Assembly (NCBI GenBank): GCA_018066225.1
Contig: JAGHRU010000083.1
Location: 1 to 8,935, forward strand
Direction of reading: 5' to 3'
Length of the DNA: 8,935 nt
From: Candidatus Equimonas enterica
GTDB taxonomy: Bacteria > Bacteroidota > Bacteroidia > Bacteroidales > Bacteroidaceae
Numbering within the stretch: the stretch's first letter is position 1; each line of letters begins with the position of its first letter. The notes under the pieces were generated by a model, which saw only the letters and a program-made list of their open reading frames with translations, ran no database searches and was not told the DNA's origin. This document shows positions 1 to 6,665 of this stretch, in pieces. A program made the translations under genes and the position numbers.

Positions 1-439
1 CATCGGCTACTACGGCGAACACATCGTGCTGGAAGCGGAATGTATGGGACTCAATACCTGCTGGGCAGGCTTGACCTACCGCAAAGTACCCGGCACCTAT
101 CATCTGGAGCCTGGCGAGAAGATAGCCGCCTACATCGCCTTGGGCTACGGCATAGGCAAGGCACGCGAGCATCGCCGCAAGACGGTGGAGCAGCTCAGCA
201 ACGCCGACAGTACCACTCCTGAGTGGTTTCGCCGTGGCATTGAGGCCGTCGTCAAAGCACCAACGGCCGTCAATCAGCAGAAATTTCATTTCGCGTTTCT
301 ACCAAGTGCCAGCGGCGAAGCCCCGCGTATAAAAGCCACAAGGGGAATTTCGCTCATCGGCTATACACAGATGGATCTCGGCATAGCCAAATGCCACTTT
401 GAAATCAGGGCTGGCACACGCGATTTCATTTGGTGCTGA
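1..439 (+). CDS. Nitroreductase-family protein, 3' part (5' end outside window)
   Basis: The reading frame is open from base 2, so the gene begins before the window. The GTG at 26 is only an internal valine. About 145 residues are visible. The first part (IGYYGEHIVLEAECMGLNTCW, then IALGYG) matches the FMN-binding end of nitroreductase-like folds. The second part (WFRRGIEAVVKAPTAVNQQK, then a region reading GYTQMDLGIAKCHFEIRAG and ending DFIWC) resembles the C-terminal half of the putative TM1586-type nitroreductases, which fuse two half-domains in one chain. Such proteins are cytoplasmic flavoenzymes that reduce substrates with NAD(P)H; the natural substrate is usually unknown. The stop is TGA at 437-439. 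No convincing terminator follows; only a 6-bp hairpin (AACGTG/CACGTT, 517-536) was seen. The family call is fairly firm, the substrate is not knowable here. Confidence 0.8.
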   Translation, partial: IGYYGEHIVLEAECMGLNTCWAGLTYRKVPGTYHLEPGEKIAAYIALGYGIGKAREHRRKTVEQLSNADSTTPEWFRRGIEAVVKAPTAVNQQKFHFAFLPSASGEAPRIKATRGISLIGYTQMDLGIAKCHFEIRAGTRDFIWC

Positions 440-604
440 TGAAGACTCGTGCCGCGCTCGCCTCGTTAGCGATATAGCAGAATGGATAATAGAGATGCTG
501 ACGAAGCACCTGTGTGAACGTGTAGGAGAGCACGTTTCGTCGTCAAAATCGGCAACTTTGTCGTCAATCGAAGCAAAATGCCAAGAACATTGATTTTTTC
601 TTGT

Positions 605-612
605 TACCTTTG
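605..612 (+). promoter_or_regulatory. Putative Bacteroidota -7 box upstream of the exported-protein pair
   Basis: TACCTTTG followed by C fits the Bacteroidota -7 consensus TAnnTTTG. It lies 30 bases before the ATG at 643. No TTG stands at the usual 19-21 base spacing upstream; the nearest, at 590-592, is only 12 bases away, so the -33 element is weak or absent. It would drive both 643-1164 and 1161-3422. Confidence 0.5.
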
Positions 613-642
613 CAGCGAATTTTGTAAATCTCTATCGTTAAT

Positions 643-1164
643 ATGTTTAAGCCATTACTTACTGTTTTTGCTCTGGTCATGCTGACGCACGCCACGGCTT
701 ATGCCGACATCATTTTCGTCGGTACAGAGGGCGAAGAACAAGGCATAGCCTATGAAGATTTCGCCCAGATACATTATGACGGCACGGACATCGTCGTAGA
801 AAAGTCCGATGGCACCAGCCGCCATTACGCACCGCAGCGTTTCGGCATTTGCTATTTCTCCGCAGAGGCTGCGCAACGGGGTACCGAAGGCATCACCGAT
901 ACCTCCAGCGAGCCCACAAAGCATGACACCGAAGAAGGTATTGTCACACTGTCTGATGCGACAATCTTGCGTGCCGCAGGTGATGACATCATCGTCAGCA
1001 GTCCCAAGATGGCAATGCTGACCGTGGCATCTGCCGATGGTCGCATCTTGCGTTGCCAAAAGGTAGAGGCTGGCCGAGATGAGCGTATATCTCTTTCGGC
1101 TTTCCCGCAAGGGGTCTATATCGTTGCTCTTAATGGTCAAACCCTAAAAATTGAGAAGCGATGA
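643..1164 (+). CDS. Small secreted protein with T9SS-type C-terminal sorting domain
   Basis: This 173-aa protein starts with a classic signal peptide: MFKP, a hydrophobic stretch to about residue 18, then a likely cut after AYA (21|22). The C-terminal 50-70 residues look like a type A T9SS sorting domain: beta-strand text TVASADGRIL (127-136), then AFPQGVYIVALNG with the GVYIV core at 157-161, ending in the basic KIEKR. In known cases this domain directs export through the outer membrane by the Por/T9SS machinery and is then removed. Only about 80 residues lie between the two signals, including a strand-rich section (FAQIHYDGTDIVVEKSDGTS) and a polar linker near 90-105, so there is little room for an enzyme domain. 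The stop overlaps the next start as ATGA (1161-1164), suggesting translational coupling with the beta-helix protein. I do not recognise a specific function. The CTD could be a remnant if the host lacks T9SS. Confidence 0.75.
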   Translation: MFKPLLTVFALVMLTHATAYADIIFVGTEGEEQGIAYEDFAQIHYDGTDIVVEKSDGTSRHYAPQRFGICYFSAEAAQRGTEGITDTSSEPTKHDTEEGIVTLSDATILRAAGDDIIVSSPKMAMLTVASADGRILRCQKVEAGRDERISLSAFPQGVYIVALNGQTLKIEKR

Positions 1165-3422
1165 AGAAGATATTATTGCCGATAATGGGCGTGGTGCTGT
1201 CACTGATTGCTCCCACGCTCTTTGCACAGTCCGAAGCAGAAACTCCCCAAGGCGTCAGCATCGTTCGCACTTTGGGGACACACCATATAGAATGGCAGTT
1301 GCCGATGGCAGCAGCACGCTTTATGCAGTGTGCGGCCGATGGTGACAGCGTCTATTTCGCAGCAGACACCTTGCGTCAAGGTTTTCCGCTTAACGAACTT
1401 ACAAGTGTGACACTTTGTACGCCGAGAGAGAACATCAGCATAACCTACGGCGCTACGGGCGTCAGCATCGTCAATCCCTACGCATTGCGCGGTGTGGATA
1501 TCAGCATTGGAGTGGACAATGCAGTGGTCGTCCACAACACGCTTGATACAAAACTCAACTACGTACTCTCGGGTGAAGGCTTTGGCTCTTTTAAGTTGTA
1601 TAGCATTAAGAAACAAGATATTACGCTGCAAGATTTGCACCTGACAAGCAAAGATGGACCTGCCCTAAATATACAGACAGGCAAGAGCAGCGATATTAAA
1701 ATCAAGGGCAACAATGTACTCTGTGACAGCAAGACCTACACCCCTTGCGGCGAAGAAGACATGAAGGCCTGCATATTCAGTGAAGGACAACTCATCTTCA
1801 AGGGTTCGGGAACATTGGAAGTAGCAGGGCTCTACAAGCACGCAATTTGCAGCGACGACTATATACAAATAGAGAAAGGCAGTATCCACATTACGCAGGC
1901 CCCCAAGGATGGCATCCACAGCAATGACTACTTCGAAATGCTCGGCGGAACGCTCATCATAGAAGGGACAGGGGATGACTGCATAGATGGTGGGACCGTA
2001 GATGCGACAGACGCCGAGAAAGACGGACATATCCTCATTAGTGGGGGAGAGATGACACTATCGACGGCTACTGACGACACAAAGGCAATAAAATGTGAAG
2101 GCAAGGTAACCATTACAGGTGACGCTATCATCAACCTCAACATAGCAGGTGCACAAAGTAAAGGCATCAGCACAGATAGCGATATCCATGTTGAAGGTGG
2201 CACTATCGTAGCAGAGGCTACAGGTGATGCCGTTGTTGCTGATGGCGATGTGGGCTACTGCACTGTGCTCAAAGCCGATGGCGACATCAATATCAGCGAT
2301 GGTAGCATCCATATTAAGCACAGCGGCAAAGCAGGCAAAGGCATCAGCGTGGATGGCAATGCCACCATCACGGGTGGCGTCATCCAGATTGAGGTCTCTG
2401 GAGGTGGTGACACCTACACCAATGCGTCCAACGAAGAAGATACCTATTCTGCGACTTGCATCAAGGTAGATGGCCGTCTTGACTGCTTGGCAGGGCAACT
2501 CACATTGCTCGCTTCAGGAAGCGGTGGCAAAGGCATTAGCGTCGATGGAGTGTCGCTCTATGGCGAGCGTGGTGACCACACGGCGCTGAACGTCAATGTT
2601 ACCACGACAGGCCCAAAGATTACTACCTCTGGCAGTGGACGTAATCCCTGGTGGACACCTTCGGCACAGCCCATGGCAGGCCCTGGTGGCCATGAAGGCG
2701 GGCCAGGTGGAGGTCCAGGCTTTGGACAAGATGGCACAGGAGGCAATCCCAAGGCAATAAAGAGCGAAGGAGATTTGACCGTCAATGGCGGTGTCTTCAC
2801 CATCACTACACAGCAAGACGGTGGAGAAGGCATAGAAAGCAAAGCGACGCTGACCATTAACGATGGCGAGTTGTCCATTGAGACCTACGATGACGGTCTT
2901 AATGCTGGAAAAGCCTTGATTATTAACGGCGGCAAAGTGTATTGCGCTTCTTCGGGCAATGATGGCATCGACTCCAATGGGACAATAGACATCAACGGCG
3001 GCTACATCATAAGTTGTGGCACTACGCAACCAGAAGAAAGTTTTGACTGCGACAACAATCGATTTGCTGTCACGGGCGGCATCTTTGTAGGGTTTGCAGG
3101 CGGGGTGTCGCGGCCTACGGCTTCTGCATGCACGCAATGCGTAGCCAGTATGAGTGCAGGAGCAAGTCCAACCATTACTTATACAGTGACCAATAACGAC
3201 GGTGAGTATCTCATGAGTTTTGCTTCGCCCAAGAGTTATTCGCGTTGTACCACCGTCTTCTCGCATCCAGCTATGCAGCAAGGCGTAGGGATAAAAGTCT
3301 ATACTGGCGGTACACTGCAAGGTGGGGATACCTTCCACGGCCTGACGACCGATGCAACCTATGTTACTGGTACGCTCACCAAGTCTTTCACCGTAAGCAG
3401 TATGTATCAGACAATATATTAG
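1161..3422 (+). CDS. Secreted Cthe_2159/DUF4353-like beta-helix carbohydrate-binding protein
   Basis: The 753-aa protein begins with a signal peptide (MKKILLPIMGVVLSLIAPTL, cut near FAQ|S at 23|24). Residues about 24-100 form a non-repetitive N-terminal part. From about 170 to 640 the chain is a ladder of imperfect repeats of about 20-30 residues with the pattern G-I-x-[ST/D]-x-G-x-[IL]-x-[IV]-x-G-G-x-[IL]-x-[IV]. Clear copies begin at AIKCEG (309), GISTDS (335), GISVDG (394 and 458), AIKSEG (532), GIESKA (557) and GIDSNG (602). This is the signature of a right-handed beta-helix of the Cthe_2159 type, a family whose founding member binds polygalacturonate and calcium; Asp-rich turns (GDDCIDG, TDDTKAI, GNDGIDS) fit metal binding. 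A Gly/Pro-rich segment (507-528) with a WW at 497-498 splits the ladder. The last 110 residues are non-repetitive and lack a recognisable T9SS domain. The ligand is unknown; adhesin or matrix protein are alternatives to glycan capture. Confidence 0.8.
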   Translation: MKKILLPIMGVVLSLIAPTLFAQSEAETPQGVSIVRTLGTHHIEWQLPMAAARFMQCAADGDSVYFAADTLRQGFPLNELTSVTLCTPRENISITYGATGVSIVNPYALRGVDISIGVDNAVVVHNTLDTKLNYVLSGEGFGSFKLYSIKKQDITLQDLHLTSKDGPALNIQTGKSSDIKIKGNNVLCDSKTYTPCGEEDMKACIFSEGQLIFKGSGTLEVAGLYKHAICSDDYIQIEKGSIHITQAPKDGIHSNDYFEMLGGTLIIEGTGDDCIDGGTVDATDAEKDGHILISGGEMTLSTATDDTKAIKCEGKVTITGDAIINLNIAGAQSKGISTDSDIHVEGGTIVAEATGDAVVADGDVGYCTVLKADGDINISDGSIHIKHSGKAGKGISVDGNATITGGVIQIEVSGGGDTYTNASNEEDTYSATCIKVDGRLDCLAGQLTLLASGSGGKGISVDGVSLYGERGDHTALNVNVTTTGPKITTSGSGRNPWWTPSAQPMAGPGGHEGGPGGGPGFGQDGTGGNPKAIKSEGDLTVNGGVFTITTQQDGGEGIESKATLTINDGELSIETYDDGLNAGKALIINGGKVYCASSGNDGIDSNGTIDINGGYIISCGTTQPEESFDCDNNRFAVTGGIFVGFAGGVSRPTASACTQCVASMSAGASPTITYTVTNNDGEYLMSFASPKSYSRCTTVFSHPAMQQGVGIKVYTGGTLQGGDTFHGLTTDATYVTGTLTKSFTVSSMYQTIY

Positions 3423-3511
3423 TCACACGTACAAATATCCGCTTAAAACAGGGAATGAATGCGCCTCAAAGAGGGCAAAACGCCCATTTCGCGCGAAAGT
3501 TTGTGCAAAGT

Positions 3512-3543
3512 CTTGGCCAATTCAAAACTTTGTCGTAACTTTG
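3512..3543 (+). promoter_or_regulatory. rpmH promoter (TTG-N20-TAACTTTG)
   Basis: A -33 TTG at 3513-3515 is followed after exactly 20 bases by TAACTTTG at 3536-3543, a good match to the Bacteroidota housekeeping sigma consensus. The predicted transcript starts near 3547-3551, giving a leader of about 50 bases before rpmH. A short stem GTTAA/TTAAC (3550-3563) would lie at the very 5' end of that leader. A 12-bp palindrome (3487-3498) lies just upstream of the -33 box. Confidence 0.75.
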
Positions 3544-3599
3544 CACGCCGTTAAGCAGTTAACCCACTAACACCGTAACAACAAAAAACCAACGATACA

Positions 3600-3755
3600 A
3601 TGAAGAGAACATTTCAGCCCCACAACCGCAAGAGAAACAACAAGCATGGTTTCCGTCAGCGTATGCTGACCGCTAATGGCCGTCGCGTGCTGGCTGCACG
3701 CCGTGCAAAAGGCCGCAAGAAACTGACCGTTTCCGACGAAGTACACGGTAAGTAA
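3600..3755 (+). CDS. rpmH: 50S ribosomal protein L34
   Basis: This is a 51-aa, very basic protein with the unmistakable L34 pattern: MKRTFQPHNRKR, then HGFRQRM, then NGRRVLAARRAKGRKKL. L34 is a small component of the large ribosomal subunit that packs against 23S rRNA. L34 is usually about 44-50 residues, so the length is normal, with a short C-terminal extension (TVSDEVHGK) of the kind seen in Bacteroidota. The ATG at 3600 is the only sensible start. The gene stands alone between its own promoter (3512-3543) and a strong hairpin (3777-3832). It is not followed here by rnpA, unlike the rpmH-rnpA order common in many other bacteria. The 5' leader has no obvious Shine-Dalgarno sequence and is A-rich just before the ATG, as is usual in this phylum. 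Confidence 0.98.
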   Translation: MKRTFQPHNRKRNNKHGFRQRMLTANGRRVLAARRAKGRKKLTVSDEVHGK

Positions 3756-3776
3756 TCTCATACCGCATGACTGCGT

Positions 3777-3832
3777 AGAGGAGCAGCGAGTGTCGTCATT
3801 GATGTGACGCTCGCTGCTCCTTTGACGTTTTT
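3777..3832 (+). terminator. Strong intrinsic terminator of rpmH
   Basis: GGAGCAGCGAG (3780-3790) pairs perfectly with CTCGCTGCTCC (3810-3820). The stem extends outward by A-T and wobble pairs to 3777/3823 and inward by several more pairs, with a small loop around CATTGA. The T-rich tail ends in five T (3828-3832). It isolates rpmH from the downstream operon, which has its own promoter. Confidence 0.88.
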
Positions 3833-3878
3833 GCTCTAACCTTCGACGAAGTAGAAACGCCAAATTCCATTAAATTTA

Positions 3879-3910
3879 TTTGGCTGTAATAAAGGGAATG
3901 TGTAACTTTG
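3879..3910 (+). promoter_or_regulatory. Promoter of the PASTA-rluD-ddl-acyltransferase operon
   Basis: TTTG at 3879-3882, a 20-base spacer, then TAACTTTG at 3903-3910: a full match to the Bacteroidota consensus. The stretch GTAACTTTGCA (3902-3912) is identical to that in the rpmH promoter (3535-3545). The expected transcription start, near 3914-3918, lies immediately before the ATG at 3919. This both fixes the gene start and implies an almost leaderless mRNA. Confidence 0.8.
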
Positions 3911-3918
3911 CAGAAGTT

Positions 3919-4554
3919 ATGGAAAGCAATAGTGATACAAACTCAAAGCCTACACGACGTTATCTCTGGGGCAATTGCTTGGGGATGTTGGCGGTAGCAT
4001 TGTTCCTCTTAATCGGTACAATGATATTCTTGCGCTTCTACACGCACCACGGAGAGGAAGTGGATGTCCCCGAAGTATGTGGGCAGCAGGCTGATGTGGC
4101 AATACGCAAATTGGAGGCTGCCGGCTTACGTGCCGAAGTCCGCGACACAGGCTATGTGGCAGGTAAGCCAGCCGATGCCGTCTTGGAGCAGAGTATCGAA
4201 GCCGGGACACATGTCAAGGCGCAACGTATGGTCTATCTTACCATCAATAGTGCAACGCCGCGCTTAATCCTCTTCCCCGATATTGCTGACAACTGTTCGG
4301 CGCGTGAGGCTGAGTTTAAGCTCAAAAACCTTGGCTTCAAACTAACACCTCCCGAATATATCACGGGTGATGAAGACTGGGTCTATGCCGTTAAGGCAGG
4401 TGGGCGCACGCTGTCTGCGGGTATGAAAGTCAGTGTCTTGCAGCCCATAACCCTCGTGCTGGGCGATGGTAAGACGCAAGACGAGTTCAACGGCAACGAC
4501 ACACTGGACTACCTCTATTTCCATAAAGAACGTGAGTTGCCCGATAGTTTGTAA
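3919..4554 (+). CDS. Membrane-anchored PASTA-domain protein
   Basis: The 211-aa protein has a short polar cytoplasmic N-terminus (MESNSDTNSKPTRR), one transmembrane helix (about residues 18-40, GNCLGMLAVALFLLIG and on) and a periplasmic part. That part carries two clear PASTA repeats: about 46-112 (VDVPEVCGQQADVAIRKLEA, then VLEQSIEAGTHVK) and about 116-182 (FPDIADNCSAREAEFKLKN, then a diverged second half). PASTA domains bind peptidoglycan fragments or act as protein-interaction modules in PBPs and Ser/Thr kinases; here there is no kinase or transpeptidase domain. The frame is open upstream to 3880, but those codons overlap the promoter, so the ATG at 3919 is chosen. The tail (FNGNDTLDYLYFHKERELPD) is charged and probably flexible. 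It is first in an operon with ddl, suggesting a cell-wall role. The exact function is unknown to me. Confidence 0.88.
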   Translation: MESNSDTNSKPTRRYLWGNCLGMLAVALFLLIGTMIFLRFYTHHGEEVDVPEVCGQQADVAIRKLEAAGLRAEVRDTGYVAGKPADAVLEQSIEAGTHVKAQRMVYLTINSATPRLILFPDIADNCSAREAEFKLKNLGFKLTPPEYITGDEDWVYAVKAGGRTLSAGMKVSVLQPITLVLGDGKTQDEFNGNDTLDYLYFHKERELPDSL

Positions 4555-4559
4555 CGCGT

Positions 4560-5630
4560 ATGGCAGACAGCATAACAGATATTGCCACTGCGGCGATTAC
4601 ACCCACCGAAGACCTTGAAGAAGGGCTCTATGAGCACTGGCGCGTTGTGGCCGATAAGGGACAACAGCCTTTGCGCATTGACAAGTTCTTAATGGAGCAC
4701 CTTTCAAACACTTCGCGTGCCAGAATACAAGCGGCTGCCAAGGGAGGATATATCTATGTCGGTGGTAGTGCGGTCAAGAGCAACTACCGTGTGAAACCTG
4801 GCGACTGCGTCACGCTGATGCTGACACGTCCACGCGTAGAAAGCAATATTGGGCCAGAGGATATACCGCTGGACATCGTGTATGAAGACGCCGCTCTGTT
4901 GGTCGACAATAAGCCTGCTGGCTTGGTAGTACATCCCGGCTGTGGCAATTGGACTGGAACGCTCATCAACGCTTTGGCTTGGCATCTGCGCGACGACAAG
5001 ACCTTCGATGCTAACGACCCTGCTGTGGGGCTGGTACACCGCATTGACAAGGACACCTCGGGACTGCTGGTAATAGCAAAAACCCCAGAAGCCAAGACCG
5101 ACCTTGGGATGCAGTTTTTCAACAAGACGACACGCCGCAAGTACAACGCCTTGGTATGGGCCAATTTTCAAGAAGATGCGGGCACAGTCATTGGCAACAT
5201 AGGTCGTGACCCACACGATAGGCTTCGTATGGCTGTATTTGATCCCGATAGCGAGATAGGCAAGAGCGCAGTGACGCATTGGAAAGTACTGGAACGCTAC
5301 GGCTATACAACCCTCGTGGAGTGCATCCTCGAGACAGGGCGTACCCATCAAATCCGTGCTCACATGAAGCACATCGGACATCCATTGTTTGCTGACGAGC
5401 GCTATGGCGGTATGCAGATACTACGAGGCGTGAAATCGAGCACTTACAATGCGTTTGTCCACAACTGCTTTAATCTTTGCCCACGGCAGGTGCTTCATGC
5501 CAAGACTTTGGGCTTTCGTCATCCCATTACGGGCGAGGAGATGGACTTCTCTTGTCCTTTGCCAGACGACATACAGCGACTCCTCGACAAGTGGCGGGCT
5601 TTCACAAAGACACAACCGCAAAACCAATAG
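4560..5630 (+). CDS. rluD: RluA/RluD-family 23S rRNA pseudouridine synthase
   Basis: This 356-aa cytoplasmic enzyme isomerises uridine to pseudouridine in RNA. Residues about 37-100 form an S4 RNA-binding domain (PLRIDKFLMEHLSNTSRARI, then YVGGSAVKSNYRVKPGD). The RluA catalytic domain follows: VVHPG near 122, the catalytic motif HRIDKDTSG (160-168) with the nucleophilic Asp at 163, and GRTHQIRAHM (260-269) with the following HIGHPLFADERYGG. All signature residues are present. The length is a little above E. coli RluD (about 326 aa) because of an N-terminal extension of about 36 residues and a loop before the last strand. The S4 plus RluA layout matches RluD, which modifies helix 69 of 23S rRNA, but RluC shares this layout, so the symbol is a best guess. 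It starts 5 bases after the PASTA gene and lies 25 bases before ddl. Confidence 0.92.
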   Translation: MADSITDIATAAITPTEDLEEGLYEHWRVVADKGQQPLRIDKFLMEHLSNTSRARIQAAAKGGYIYVGGSAVKSNYRVKPGDCVTLMLTRPRVESNIGPEDIPLDIVYEDAALLVDNKPAGLVVHPGCGNWTGTLINALAWHLRDDKTFDANDPAVGLVHRIDKDTSGLLVIAKTPEAKTDLGMQFFNKTTRRKYNALVWANFQEDAGTVIGNIGRDPHDRLRMAVFDPDSEIGKSAVTHWKVLERYGYTTLVECILETGRTHQIRAHMKHIGHPLFADERYGGMQILRGVKSSTYNAFVHNCFNLCPRQVLHAKTLGFRHPITGEEMDFSCPLPDDIQRLLDKWRAFTKTQPQNQ

Positions 5631-5655
5631 AAACGATACTCAAAAACACTGATAT

Positions 5656-6660
5656 ATGAATGCACACAAACAAATAGCCATAGTAGCCGGAGGGGACTCC
5701 TCCGAGCATGATGTCAGCCTTCGCAGTGCTGCTGGCATCTATTCTTTCCTCAAAGACCAGCCTTTTGACTGCTACATCGTAGCGCAGAGGGGACACGCGA
5801 TGAATGTCATCATCGGGGATGAGAAATATCCTGTGGACCTCAATGACTTCTCATTTTTCAAGCAAGGCGAACGCATCAAGTTTGATTTTGCTTATATCAC
5901 TATCCACGGCACGCCGGGTGAGAACGGCTTGCTGCAAGGCTACTTTGACACTATCGGCGTACCTTATTCTACGAGCGGTGTGCTGGTGGAGGCCTTGACG
6001 TTCAATAAGTTTGCGCTCAATAGTTACATGCGTGGTGCTATCCCAGAGGTACACATCGCAGATAGCCTTATCGTGCGTAAAGGACAAGCGCGTCCCACTG
6101 ACGAAGCTATCGCGAGTCGCATCGGCTTACCTTGTTTCGTAAAGCCCAACGCAGGTGGCTCATCTTTTGGTGTCACCAAGGTGAAGCGTCAAGACGATTT
6201 GTCACCAGCCATCGACAAAGCTTTTCAAGAAAGCGACGAAGTCATGATAGAAGCCTTGATGACAGGTACTGAAATCACCTGCGGCTGTTTCCGCCGTGCC
6301 GATGGCAAGCCTTATACATTCCCCATCACGGAAGTCGTAGTCAAGGGGGTAGAGTTCTTCGACTACGAAGCAAAGTATGAGGGTAAGAGTGACGAGATTA
6401 CGCCAGCGCGCATCGCCCCAGAGACAGCAGCGCGTGTCAGCGAGATGACCCGCCACATCTATGAGGTTTTGGACTGCTATGGCATCATCCGCATTGACTA
6501 TATTCTCAGTGGTGAAAAGGGAAAGGAACAAATCAATATGCTCGAAATCAACACCACACCCGGTATGACACCAGCCTCGTTCATCCCACAACAAGTCGCA
6601 GCCTCTCCCTTGGAGATCGGACAGGTATTGGCCGAAATCATTACTGGTAAGTTAAAATAA
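5656..6660 (+). CDS. ddl: D-alanine--D-alanine ligase
   Basis: Ddl joins two D-alanines with ATP to make the dipeptide that ends the peptidoglycan stem; it acts in the cytoplasm as an ATP-grasp enzyme. The 334-aa length is normal (E. coli DdlB 306). Visible motifs in order: AGGDSSEHDVSLRS with Glu17, HGTPGENGLLQG (84-95), then GVPYSTSG; KPNAGGSSFGV (163-173) with the Ser pair 169/170; the omega-loop DYEAKY (236-241); RIDY (279-282) and EINTTPGMT (297-305), with Glu297 and Asn299 as probable magnesium ligands. The Tyr in the omega loop fits D-Ala rather than D-lactate specificity, so this is a housekeeping Ddl, not a Van-type ligase. The ATG at 5656 is chosen because the ATP-grasp N-terminal strand (IAIVAGG) follows at once. 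It lies in the operon between rluD and the acyltransferase gene, only 5 bases from the latter. Confidence 0.97.
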   Translation: MNAHKQIAIVAGGDSSEHDVSLRSAAGIYSFLKDQPFDCYIVAQRGHAMNVIIGDEKYPVDLNDFSFFKQGERIKFDFAYITIHGTPGENGLLQGYFDTIGVPYSTSGVLVEALTFNKFALNSYMRGAIPEVHIADSLIVRKGQARPTDEAIASRIGLPCFVKPNAGGSSFGVTKVKRQDDLSPAIDKAFQESDEVMIEALMTGTEITCGCFRRADGKPYTFPITEVVVKGVEFFDYEAKYEGKSDEITPARIAPETAARVSEMTRHIYEVLDCYGIIRIDYILSGEKGKEQINMLEINTTPGMTPASFIPQQVAASPLEIGQVLAEIITGKLK

Positions 6661-6665
6661 GCATC

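Noticed and set aside
26..28. GTG as the start of the first gene
   Set aside because: The frame is open to the window edge and the codons before it (IGYYGEHI) continue the nitroreductase sequence, so the GTG is internal.
539..567. Two copies of GTCGTCAA, 21 bases apart
   Set aside because: Only two short copies; no array, no attachment-site context, and likely to arise by chance.
399..593. 64-aa open frame after the nitroreductase
   Set aside because: It overlaps the end of the nitroreductase gene, shows no recognisable motif, and lies in plain intergenic sequence.
2514..3338. 274-aa antisense open frame inside the beta-helix gene
   Set aside because: It mirrors a strongly coding + strand gene, has no domain signal, and its length comes from the repeat composition.
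3473..3485. Small GGGC/GCCC hairpin after the beta-helix gene
   Set aside because: The stem is only 4 bp and lacks a T run, so I do not call it a terminator.
3880..3918. Longer start (TTG at 3880 or ATG at 3898) for the PASTA protein
   Set aside because: These codons overlap the consensus promoter, and the sequence before MESNSD adds nothing that looks conserved.
4704..5381. 225-aa antisense open frame inside rluD
   Set aside because: It is a shadow of a gene whose catalytic motifs are all intact on the + strand.
5656..6660. Van-type D-Ala-D-Lac ligase
   Set aside because: The omega-loop motif DYEAKY and the housekeeping operon context point to an ordinary Ddl.
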